From assembly GCA_964653285.1 (NCBI GenBank), contig CAZZEX010000073.1:1-24855 (forward strand): a stretch of DNA of 24,855 nucleotides, written 5' to 3'. A model generated the notes under the pieces. It worked only from the letters and a program-made list of their open reading frames with translations, did no database searches and was not told the DNA's origin. The DNA is from CAZZEX01 sp964653285 (lineage in GTDB: Bacteria > Chloroflexota > Anaerolineae > B4-G1). Positions 1 to 6,604 of the stretch are shown piece by piece (within the stretch, counting starts at the first letter, position 1; the number at the start of each line of letters is the position of its first letter). The position numbers were made by a program, and so were the translations under genes.

Positions 1-305
1 CGGTGATGGTCTCCTTCGAGATGTTCGCCCGCCCGGCCATCCTGAAGATGCTGGGGGTGACGGAGTGGGAGCGGCCCACCGTGGAGGCCACGCTGATGGA
101 CGCGATCCCCCACAAGGATGAGCGTCGTCACTACCTGCGCGTCCGCCTCGAGTATCAAGACGGCGCATATCAAGCCTATCTTACCGGCGAGCAGGGATCA
201 GGCATCCTCAGTTCGATGGTCAAGGCCAATGCACTGGCGATCATCCCGGAGGAGTGTACCCACGCGCCAGCCGGCGCGCGGGTGTGGGTGATGCTGCTGG
301 ACTGA
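1..305 (+). CDS. moeA: Molybdopterin molybdenumtransferase MoeA, C-terminal part (5' partial)
   Basis: This is the last ~100 residues of a MoeA/gephyrin E-domain protein, which inserts molybdate into adenylylated molybdopterin during molybdenum cofactor synthesis in the cytoplasm. The gene starts before the window; the first complete codon is at base 3 and TGA is at 303-305. The visible part begins at the VSFEMFARPAILKML helix that follows the GNPVS loop. It then runs through the small beta-rich domain IV, with the typical GEQGSGILSSMVKANALAIIPE stretch (residues about 62-82) and the usual VMLLD-type end. The catalytic domain lies outside the window. A perfect hairpin (311-341) follows the stop codon by 5 bases. 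The family assignment is secure from domain IV, but whether the full gene is intact cannot be judged. Confidence 0.88.
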   Translation, partial: VMVSFEMFARPAILKMLGVTEWERPTVEATLMDAIPHKDERRHYLRVRLEYQDGAYQAYLTGEQGSGILSSMVKANALAIIPEECTHAPAGARVWVMLLD

Positions 306-310
306 CCAGA

Positions 311-341
311 CCTTCCCGAAAACTCCCAGCTTTCGGGAAGG
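311..341. repeat. REP-like palindrome
   Basis: Perfect inverted repeat: CCTTCCCGAAA (311-321) pairs with TTTCGGGAAGG (331-341) around a 9-base loop. It lies between the moeA stop codon and the transposase remnant. The same CCTTCCC(A/G)AAA core recurs at 592-604 and, inverted, at 800-812, so this is a member of a local repeat family. It could also stop moeA transcription, but no T-run follows it. Confidence 0.8.
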
Positions 342-587
342 TTGAGGGAAAGACACCTGGCCCGCTACATCCACCTCAACCCCGTTACGGCCGGGCTGGT
401 AGTCACACCCCGGGCGTGGCCGTACTCCAACTATCTGGACATAATCGGTCAGCGGGCGGGAACACTCAAAGACACCACGCTGGTCCCAGACCGTTTCCCG
501 ACCGGTGATGCCTACCGGCAATTCGTCGGAGACTACCTGGACCGCGGACGAGCGATTGCAGGACTTGAGAGATACCTGCTTGCGTAA
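342..587 (+). pseudogene. REP-associated Y1 (IS200-like) transposase, C-terminal remnant
   Basis: The 81-residue frame contains the conserved RYIHLNPVTAGLV...P.AWPYSNY block of REP-associated tyrosine transposases (Y1_Tnp family). In that family the Tyr of the YIHLNP helix is thought to be the nucleophile that cuts single-stranded DNA at hairpins. The N-terminal half with the HUH metal site is missing: the coding sequence begins abruptly at the end of the palindrome 311-341, and the only start is a TTG lacking a ribosome site. Full-length relatives are about 150-230 residues. It is therefore a dead 3' fragment. Its position among palindromes of one family fits the known link between these transposases and REP elements. 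Confidence 0.75.
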
Positions 588-591
588 CCTC

Positions 592-812
592 ACCTTCCCA
601 AAAGGTATCTTTTCAAAAAGCTGGGGCGAAAGTAGGTCGGATTTGCTATCCGACCCTGTATGGCGGTTAGCAAAACCGCCCTACGTTGCCTCTACCCCAA
701 GATATTGAAAAGATACCCCAAAAGCTTAGGAGGGTCTTGGATTGGCTGAAGGCTTACCTCAAAAGCGGCTATGCACACCTGAACGGCCTGTACTTGGAGC
801 TTTTGGGAAGGT
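592..812. repeat. Composite palindromic element (nested inverted repeats and two hairpins)
   Basis: Outer arms are ACCTTCCCAAAAG (592-604) and its exact reverse complement at 800-812. Inner arms are GGTATCTTTTCAA (604-616) and TTGAAAAGATACC (705-717), also exact. Inside these, GTAGG (632-636) pairs with CCTAC (680-684) and encloses two perfect hairpins: GGTCGGAT/ATCCGACC (635-642/648-655) and GGCGGTT/AACCGCC (662-668/674-680). The structure resembles a small cloverleaf. No protein is encoded except the first codons of the following transporter gene. It looks like a non-autonomous mobile or REP-type element, possibly moved by the transposase family whose remnant lies at 342-587. Confidence 0.7.
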
Positions 813-1722
813 TACCCGCGGCTATCTCATTGCTCTTGCCACCACGATCACCTGGTCAACGACGGGTATCTTTATCAGCTACCTGACCACGCGCTTCCAC
901 TTGCCGCCGCTGGTGCTGGCTTTCTGGCGTGAACTCATCGTGGCAGGCACGCTTTCTGGGGCGCTCGCCCTGGTGGCCCGGCCCTTGCTGCGCCTGGGAC
1001 GCCAACACCTGCTGTTCTTTGTCCTCTACGGCTTCGTCCTGGCTGTGCTCAATGCGCTATGGACGGTGTCGGTGGTGCTCAACGGGGCGGCGGTGGCCAC
1101 GGTGTTGGTCTACAGTTCGCCGGCTTTCACGGCGCTGATCGGATGGCGCTGGTTGGGCGAGCGGCTGGACACGCCCAAGGTCGGCGCGGTGGTTTTCAGC
1201 ATCGTCGGTTGCGCGTTCGTTTCCGGCGCATACGACCGCACCGCCTGGCAGGTCAACCCGGTTGGCATTGTCGTCGGCCTGGCGACCGGTGTGACATTTG
1301 CCGCTTACAGCCTGTTGGGCAATGCCTCATCAAAGCGGGGCGTCAATCCGTGGGCAGCCACGTTGTACACCTTTGTCTTCGGAACGGCCTTTCTGTTGCT
1401 CGTGCAACGGTCCGACACGCTCTTGTGGCTGTCTCGTCCACTAGCGGCTGGGCCAGGTGGGTGGCGCGAAGCCGCCCTGGGATGGGGGATTCTGGTGTTA
1501 CTGGCCGTCGGTCCTACCCTTTGCGGCCACGGCCTGTACACCGTTAGCCTGGCATACCTGCCGGCCGCCACGGCTAACCTGATCGTCACGTTGGAGCCGG
1601 TCATCACGGCAGTATTGGCCTTTTGCCTCCTGGGCGAGCGCTTGACTGTCCCGCAGCTCCTGGGCGGGGGCCTGATCCTGATCGGCGTGGTGCTCTTGCG
1701 ACTCAGCGAACGCACACCATAG
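742..1722 (+). CDS. EamA/DMT-family transporter
   Basis: Ten-helix inner-membrane transporter of the drug/metabolite superfamily with two EamA repeats. Repeat 1 ends with the VYSSPAFTALIGWRWLGERL segment (about residues 123-142) and repeat 2 with TLEPVITAVLAFCLLGERL (about 283-301); the E-P plus GER(L) pattern is typical. The substrate cannot be told; relatives export amino acids or other metabolites. The start is odd. The first in-frame codon with a ribosome site is TTG at 742, seven bases after AGGAGGG (728-734). The first ~24 residues are then encoded by palindromic repeat DNA that ends at 812, just before the family-like N terminus (TRGYLIALATTITWSTTGIF). The native ATG seems to have been replaced. 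No partner gene is visible. Confidence 0.85.
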   Translation: MAEGLPQKRLCTPERPVLGAFGKVTRGYLIALATTITWSTTGIFISYLTTRFHLPPLVLAFWRELIVAGTLSGALALVARPLLRLGRQHLLFFVLYGFVLAVLNALWTVSVVLNGAAVATVLVYSSPAFTALIGWRWLGERLDTPKVGAVVFSIVGCAFVSGAYDRTAWQVNPVGIVVGLATGVTFAAYSLLGNASSKRGVNPWAATLYTFVFGTAFLLLVQRSDTLLWLSRPLAAGPGGWREAALGWGILVLLAVGPTLCGHGLYTVSLAYLPAATANLIVTLEPVITAVLAFCLLGERLTVPQLLGGGLILIGVVLLRLSERTP

Positions 1723-1758
1723 CAAACCTTCCTGGTCTGGTCCCGGTCATCCGGGGCC

Positions 1759-1786
1759 TTGCCTTTTGGGGGCGATTGGCTACAAT
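1759..1786 (+). promoter_or_regulatory. Sigma-70-type promoter of the response regulator gene
   Basis: TTGCCT (1759-1764) and TACAAT (1781-1786) are separated by 16 bases. They lie 20 bases before the ATG at 1807, which has an AGGAGG ribosome site at 1794-1799. Confidence 0.6.
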
Positions 1787-1806
1787 AGCAGACAGGAGGC
1801 GTAGCG

Positions 1807-2493
1807 ATGGCAGGAGAGGCAATCCTGGTCGTGGACGACGAGGCCAATATCGTCGAACTGGCGGCGCTCTACCTGGAGCAGGAGGGGTTCCGCGTGCAAT
1901 CAGCCGCCGACGGGGCCAAGGCGCTGGAGATGATTGCCCGCCAACCCCCGGCGCTGATGGTGCTCGACCTGATGCTGCCCAAGGTGGACGGCTGGGAGGT
2001 TTGCCGCCGCGTGCGCTCCGGAAAGGCAGCGCCCGGTCTCCCCATCATCATGCTCACCGCCCGCGACGACGATGTAGACAAGATCGTGGGGCTGGAACTG
2101 GGGGCCGACGACTACGTCACCAAGCCCTTCAACCCCCGCGAACTGGTCGCCCGCGTCAAGGCCATCCTGCGCCGCACCCGGCGCGCCGCTCGACCGGAGG
2201 CCCCCGTCCACGTGGGTGACCTCACGATAGACCCGGCCCGCCACGAAGTCACCGTCGCCGGGCAACCGGTGGAACTGCGCCCCAAGGAATTCGACCTGCT
2301 GCTGGCACTGGCCGAGCATCGTGGGCTGGTCCTCAGCCGCGAGCAATTACTCAACCTGGTCTGGGGCTACGACTTCTACGGCGAGACGCGCACGGTAGAC
2401 GTCCACATCGCCCACCTGCGCAAGAGGCTGATCGGTTCCTCCAGCGTCGAGATTGAGACTGTCCTGAGCGTCGGATATAAACTTTTGGCATGA
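1807..2493 (+). CDS. OmpR/PhoB-family response regulator
   Basis: Two-domain DNA-binding regulator of 228 residues, the usual length. The receiver domain (about 5-120) has the acidic pair D10/D11, phospho-acceptor D54 in VLDLMLP, T84 and K106 (YVTKPF). The winged-helix effector domain (about 130-226) carries the family's RPKEFDLL and GYDFYGETRTVDVHIAHLRKRL segments. It should bind DNA as a dimer after phosphorylation. The likely partner kinase is the HAMP/HisKA protein at 6605-8059, now 4.1 kb away across an inserted restriction-modification cassette; such pairs are normally adjacent. The ATG has a good ribosome site (AGGAGG, spacing 7). The last codons overlap an ATGA at 2490-2493, which may be the remains of a coupled downstream start. 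Confidence 0.95.
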   Translation: MAGEAILVVDDEANIVELAALYLEQEGFRVQSAADGAKALEMIARQPPALMVLDLMLPKVDGWEVCRRVRSGKAAPGLPIIMLTARDDDVDKIVGLELGADDYVTKPFNPRELVARVKAILRRTRRAARPEAPVHVGDLTIDPARHEVTVAGQPVELRPKEFDLLLALAEHRGLVLSREQLLNLVWGYDFYGETRTVDVHIAHLRKRLIGSSSVEIETVLSVGYKLLA

Positions 2494-2593
2494 CGTTGCG
2501 CATTGCGAGGAATGGAGAATATCAGCTGACGAACAGCAACTAGGAGTTTCCTTAAGAACCCATGGTGACAACAGCATTGAATGCGAACGTGCG

Positions 2594-4660
2594 TTGTTCT
2601 TGATTGCTGACTCGTTTGCTGCCCACGTACACCCGATCATTAGCGCACCGCATATGCCCCGGTACGAGATCAGGTGTGGGGGGGAGTTATTGTTCACAGT
2701 TGAGTTATTCCCTGGACATGGGCGATGGAATGTCAATCTCCAGGAAGTGCTACAGTTCTATGGCGCACCCCTGCGCGAAGCGGCCGATGCTGTAGTGACG
2801 CGAGTATTGTCAGACAGGCAGCAGGAAGAAGTCCTTTTAGCCCTGGAGTTCTGCAACGCGCTCCCGGCCGGGAATAATGCCTGGCAACGCAATGGTCGAG
2901 CGTTGGTGTGTGCTGCTGTGGGTGTGCCCTATCTCTATTTTGCTGAGGTGGGCGGCGTCGAGCTTGACGAAAATCGTGCCATCAAAGCGCCGCGTTTCCC
3001 AAATCCCATCGTCCCGTTCTCGTATCTTACCGCCAGCAAGTTATTCAACGTCATAAGTTTACCTGTGTACTTGCCGAGTCCATCAAGTTCAGAGGCTATT
3101 CGGATCCGGTTTGACCAGGTGTTTGGCCTCGAAGAAGGGCGACTTCTGGTAAGGCGTGTCTTGGAAAACGCCTCGACGGACAACCCTTGCGAAAGATTGA
3201 CCCGAAAGGCTTTGACACTTACTGAGATACTTGCCGCGCAACGGCGATGCGTTGATACGTTGCGAGAGAAGCAATGGGCTGAGTTTTTGAACCTGGAAAC
3301 AGCAGATGAGAAGGCAGCCTGGCTAGAACAAGAACAAAACTATATGGCTTGGTCAAAGAAAAGAGCGAGCAAAGTCCAGGTCACGGAAACGATCAAGAGT
3401 CTCTTCGGGCTATTTCGGCAAACCGAGCCATTTCAGATCTGCATTTCCATCGGGGCCAGAGATATCCCATTGTGTCTGGTTTCCCGCTATATGCGCGAGA
3501 ATCTCGCAGAAACCCTTTCGTCTCTCTACGGCGGCTCGGTCACAACAGAGTTCATTGAGTGGGTTGCTTCGCCAGGTTCACCGTTGATTGTTATCTGGAT
3601 CACCGGCTTTAAGCCGCGCGGTGATGATTCGCGGCCCGACAGGGGACTCGTGCCACTGGCGCGTATGCTATTTGGTAACGAAGTAGACATCCTGTCCATC
3701 GTCTATGGCCCGGCTAAGCCGGAGATGTGGGAGACTTTGCAGAGTTCTCCGCAACAACTCGCCAGGCAGAATGGCCTATGGGAGGCTATTGTCAATCTCA
3801 GCGATGCCATCCTGGGAGATAGCGTCACGGCAAATAATGGTCCACTGTCACTCATGCTCCGGCGAGGCTATCGCCATTTTCAGGGAAGGATTCGTTTCCC
3901 ATCAGCGTCACCAACAAGCACGTTTTCTGAGCAAGATGTAGACACGACGCTCCACTTGTTGTTTGCGCATCAAGAGGCTCTGGGCGTCTTTGAGGCGATG
4001 TGCAATCCACCGGGCGGTGATTGGAGTGGGTTGTCTATTCTAAACTTCGAGACCGGCGAGGAGTTTCGCTGGACTTCGTTACCGCGCGTTTCGAGCGCAG
4101 GTGGCAAACGTCCAGATCACATCATAGAGTTTTTGCTGGATAATGGACAGTGGGGCTTGCTGGCAATCGAGTCGAAGGACAGGGTATCCAAACTTGGGCG
4201 CAACGTAGGGAGTCGCTTGAAGATATACACCCGGCAGTTGGTTGAGGCGCCTCCCACCATTGCCAGAGCTGCGAACGCAGAATGGAGGTTATGGCAGGTT
4301 GACAGCGTTCCACTGCCAGATCTCTCTATTGTGTCGGGTGGAGCGTTTTGTTGGACGGGAGAGAAAGACTTGGAGAACTCGCTTGCGCGGGGTCAACTCG
4401 ATATGGCCTTCGCCATCGAGTTTCAATCAATCGAACAGTCTGGGTTGTTTTGTTGCACATCAAAGTTAGAGCGGGAGCGGAGTTTCTGCTCCCCAAACTT
4501 CACCAACTGGTTCAACAATTCCGTGGGCGGCTCGAAGTTCAAATACACTGATTCTACTACGGCGTCTATTCCTTTCCTCATGAGCTTGACGAAAGGAGAG
4601 TTCCCCGTTGGTAAAGTCAGTCGCACTTTGTGGAGAACGGAAGGGATACTTGTAGCATAA
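2594..4660 (+). CDS. Putative type II restriction endonuclease (PD-(D/E)xK fold)
   Basis: Large protein of ~688 residues with no full-length family that I recognise. A credible PD-(D/E)xK nuclease site lies in the C-terminal third: KRPDHIIEF with D508, then LLAIESKD with E526 and K528. A second charged block, GDDSRPDRGL (343-352), looks conserved but has no assigned role. The neighbours support the call: two DNA methyltransferases and an XRE regulator on the opposite strand converge on it, so it should cut the unmethylated form of their target site. Both ends are uncertain. The frame is open upstream into the response regulator gene with no ATG or GTG before the TTG at 2594, and there is no ribosome site; ATG 2654 is an alternative. 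The 3' end overlaps the methyltransferase gene by 238 bases, and a neighbouring frame ending at 4551 may hold the original C terminus. GC is lower than in the flanking genes, which suggests transfer. Confidence 0.6.
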   Translation: MFLIADSFAAHVHPIISAPHMPRYEIRCGGELLFTVELFPGHGRWNVNLQEVLQFYGAPLREAADAVVTRVLSDRQQEEVLLALEFCNALPAGNNAWQRNGRALVCAAVGVPYLYFAEVGGVELDENRAIKAPRFPNPIVPFSYLTASKLFNVISLPVYLPSPSSSEAIRIRFDQVFGLEEGRLLVRRVLENASTDNPCERLTRKALTLTEILAAQRRCVDTLREKQWAEFLNLETADEKAAWLEQEQNYMAWSKKRASKVQVTETIKSLFGLFRQTEPFQICISIGARDIPLCLVSRYMRENLAETLSSLYGGSVTTEFIEWVASPGSPLIVIWITGFKPRGDDSRPDRGLVPLARMLFGNEVDILSIVYGPAKPEMWETLQSSPQQLARQNGLWEAIVNLSDAILGDSVTANNGPLSLMLRRGYRHFQGRIRFPSASPTSTFSEQDVDTTLHLLFAHQEALGVFEAMCNPPGGDWSGLSILNFETGEEFRWTSLPRVSSAGGKRPDHIIEFLLDNGQWGLLAIESKDRVSKLGRNVGSRLKIYTRQLVEAPPTIARAANAEWRLWQVDSVPLPDLSIVSGGAFCWTGEKDLENSLARGQLDMAFAIEFQSIEQSGLFCCTSKLERERSFCSPNFTNWFNNSVGGSKFKYTDSTTASIPFLMSLTKGEFPVGKVSRTLWRTEGILVA

Positions 4661-5352
4661 GAACGGTCGCCGGCCCTGCCGTCAAATATCAGTACCCATT
4701 TTGCGCCGATGACATTCAATCTTTGTAACTCGCCATAAAACTCATCCAGGCAGAAATCAGTGGGTAAGTATCTGCCCTTAGTCCCACCATAAGGAGGATC
4801 CAGAAAAACCAGGTCGTTGGCGCTAACGGACACAAGAGTTTGACGATAATCCGCAGCAATGAACTCAACGCCCTGGATCGCATGGCTCCACTTACGAATC
4901 ACTTTGCGCAATCGGGCTGGGGCGATACCTGGTCGTGTATGGTGTAAGGAGTTATTGAACTCACCCTTTTTGTTGAAGCGGATGAGCCCGTTGACGCAGG
5001 TACGGCTTAAGAACAGGAGAGCGTGAGGATTGCGCGTGCCGTTGAATGAATCGCGGATGGCATAGTAAGCAGTGTGCCCTTCGGCTTGCAAACGACTCCA
5101 TCGTATTTCGTATTCGTCGGCGGTTAGTTCGGGTGTATCACGAATGGCTTTCCACAAGTTAATCAGTTCAACAATCGTATCACCAGCCACCGCCGTTCGG
5201 CTCGGTCTGAACGGCAGCATCGCGCCGCCACCAACGAAGGGTTCATAATAGCGTTCCGCATCCGGCAATAGGATCGCCAGTAGCGGAGCTATTCTCCGCT
5301 TGCTGCCAGACCACTTGATGACAGGCTCGAAAGCTGTATTGCACCTTAACAT
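4423..5352 (-). CDS. D12-class (Dam-like) adenine-N6 DNA methyltransferase
   Basis: Protein of 309 residues with the motif order of the D12 family: KWSGSKRR (13-20), the AdoMet-binding FVGGGA (39-44, motif I) and the catalytic DPPY (185-188, motif IV). Other typical segments are SRTCVNGLIRFNKKGEFN (116-133) and a core ending at VYLNFEP. It transfers a methyl group from AdoMet to N6 of adenine in the host's copies of the recognition site; the site itself cannot be read from sequence. The gene overlaps the end of the upstream methyltransferase by 7 bases (ATGTTAA), so translation is probably coupled. The last ~34 residues lie beyond the family core and are antisense to the nuclease gene. Two methyltransferases of different classes with one nuclease recall the DpnII arrangement, though this nuclease is unlike DpnII. 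Confidence 0.88.
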   Translation of the reverse strand: MLRCNTAFEPVIKWSGSKRRIAPLLAILLPDAERYYEPFVGGGAMLPFRPSRTAVAGDTIVELINLWKAIRDTPELTADEYEIRWSRLQAEGHTAYYAIRDSFNGTRNPHALLFLSRTCVNGLIRFNKKGEFNNSLHHTRPGIAPARLRKVIRKWSHAIQGVEFIAADYRQTLVSVSANDLVFLDPPYGGTKGRYLPTDFCLDEFYGELQRLNVIGAKWVLIFDGRAGDRSYATSIPSVLHKVRLTLPTGNSPFVKLMRKGIDAVVESVYLNFEPPTELLNQLVKFGEQKLRSRSNFDVQQNNPDCSID

Positions 5353-6203
5353 TCCGCGAACTCCAACTGCAAGTTGACCTCTTGCTGTTTGACTTCTGCA
5401 GCGATTCGTTGGCAGGCCAGGGCAAAGTATTCGGAGTCTATTTCAAACCCAACACAGTCCATCCCGTAGCGTAACCCGGCGATGACCTCTGTGCCTGAAC
5501 CAAGAAACGGCACGAGCAGACGCCCGCCACGTTTGGCAGAGATAAGCAACATTCTTTCTATCAACCGCAAGGGCTTCTGAGTAGGATGCTTGCCAAATCT
5601 CAGTTCCTCTTTTGTCTTATTGTTGGGAACGTCCCACACAGTGCGGAGTTGTTTGCCAGGCTTTTTGAGGTAGTCTTCGGGAAAAGATGCGGCCTTGACT
5701 TCTGCGTAATTGAAAAAATACTCGCGTTTCTTCCCTCCCGTGTGCACCCATAGAATCGTCTCGTGGCTAGCAGTCAAACGACGCGCTGAGAGGTTGGGAA
5801 ATGCGTTGCGCTTGAACCAGACCACCTCGTTGATGATTTCCAGGCCAACCAGTTGGCAGGCAACATTGATCCAACCAGAGTTGTGGTACGTCGAGTGAAT
5901 CCAGAGGGAGCCGGTTGGCTTGACCAGCCGTTTCAGTTCGCTAAGCCAACGCAAGGTGGTCTCAAAGCCCTCGATGCCGCTTAACATGTCCCACGCGTGC
6001 GAACCTAACTTCCACGCGCCACCAAAACCTGGAAGAGAATGCCCCTTCTCAAGTTTCCAGTTTGCATTGGTTGAAGCACCGTAGGGAGGATCGGCGATGG
6101 CCAAATCGAATGATTGGTCCGATAGCCCGCGCATTCCCTCAAGCGCGTCTTGAAGGTACAATTTCACTTTATCAAGCGAAAAACTGATTATATCACTCAT
6201 CAT
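5346..6203 (-). CDS. Class-beta N4-cytosine/N6-adenine DNA methyltransferase
   Basis: Protein of 285 residues in which the catalytic motif precedes the AdoMet motif, as in class-beta enzymes: ADPPYGAS with DPPY at 38-41 (motif IV), KHPTQKP at 205-211, and VPFLGSGT at 231-238 (motif I, FxGxG). DPPY is compatible with adenine-N6 methylation, but N4-cytosine enzymes share this layout, so the modified base is undecided. It is the second methyltransferase of the restriction-modification unit and may protect one strand, or single-stranded DNA, while the D12 enzyme handles the other. It starts at the ATGATG at 6198-6203, overlapping the XRE gene by 11 bases, and overlaps the D12 gene at its 3' end. 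The three genes therefore form one minus-strand operon. Confidence 0.88.
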   Translation of the reverse strand: MMSDIISFSLDKVKLYLQDALEGMRGLSDQSFDLAIADPPYGASTNANWKLEKGHSLPGFGGAWKLGSHAWDMLSGIEGFETTLRWLSELKRLVKPTGSLWIHSTYHNSGWINVACQLVGLEIINEVVWFKRNAFPNLSARRLTASHETILWVHTGGKKREYFFNYAEVKAASFPEDYLKKPGKQLRTVWDVPNNKTKEELRFGKHPTQKPLRLIERMLLISAKRGGRLLVPFLGSGTEVIAGLRYGMDCVGFEIDSEYFALACQRIAAEVKQQEVNLQLEFAEC

Positions 6204-6507
6204 GTTCTTCCAGGTATGGGGCTACTCGCTCCCTGACAATTCTTACGGCTTGCAGTGTCGTGGGTTGATAACCATACTCTGAGACGATCTTATCTGCTAT
6301 GACCTGGGCAGCCAGTTCATCCAGCGGAATATTGAAATACCTGGCAAACTTGACGACCTGTGCATCGGTGGGGAATCTCTCACCGCGCTCAATTTTGCTC
6401 AACAAAGTGGAGTCAATCTCAATGGCGGCAGCGACCACACGCAACGGCTCGCCGCGCTGCTTGCGCAAAGCGCGAATAGTTTCACCAAATGTGTGGTCTA
6501 TTTCCAT
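6193..6507 (-). CDS. XRE-family regulator, probable R-M control protein
   Basis: Small helix-turn-helix protein of 104 residues from the ATG at 6505-6507. An in-frame extension to 6621 exists but has no HTH-family character. The Cro/CI-type HTH spans about residues 7-62: FGETIRALRKQRGEPLRVVA, then IDSTLLSKIERGERFPT with the typical SKIERGER recognition segment. It is the first gene of the methyltransferase operon, overlapping the next gene by 11 bases, which is where control (C) proteins or methyltransferase repressors sit in type II systems. It probably sets the delay between methylation and cutting. Candidate operators are direct repeats of GTCTTGAC (plus strand 6519-6526 and 6534-6541) between its start codon and promoter. 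Confidence 0.8.
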   Translation of the reverse strand: MEIDHTFGETIRALRKQRGEPLRVVAAAIEIDSTLLSKIERGERFPTDAQVVKFARYFNIPLDELAAQVIADKIVSEYGYQPTTLQAVRIVRERVAPYLEEHDE

Positions 6508-6518
6508 AGTCCATTTCC

Positions 6519-6541
6519 GTCTTGACGAACTATGTCTTGAC
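6519..6541. promoter_or_regulatory. Candidate operator: repeated GTCTTGAC boxes
   Basis: GTCTTGAC occurs at 6519-6526 and again at 6534-6541 (period 15). A weaker third copy, GTCTATTT, lies another 15 bases on (6549-6556), and an inverted copy of the core, GTCAAGA, is at 6577-6583 across the -35 box. These lie between the predicted transcription start and the ATG of the XRE gene, a natural place for self-repression. The binding protein is inferred from position only. Confidence 0.45.
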
Positions 6542-6552
6542 AATCTACGTCT

Positions 6553-6581
6553 ATTTTGCCACACTAATGGGCCAATGTCAA
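6553..6581 (-). promoter_or_regulatory. Probable promoter of the XRE-methyltransferase operon
   Basis: Reading the minus strand, TTGACA (6581-6576) is followed after 17 bases by CAAAAT (6558-6553). The -35 box is a perfect match and the -10 matches 4 of 6. Transcription would start near 6546, about 40 bases before the XRE ATG. Confidence 0.5.
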
Positions 6582-6604
6582 GAGCCAATTTCAGGTGAAA
6601 GCTT

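Noticed and set aside
311..341. Rho-independent terminator of moeA
   Set aside because: The stem is strong but no T-run follows; membership of a repeat family explains it better.
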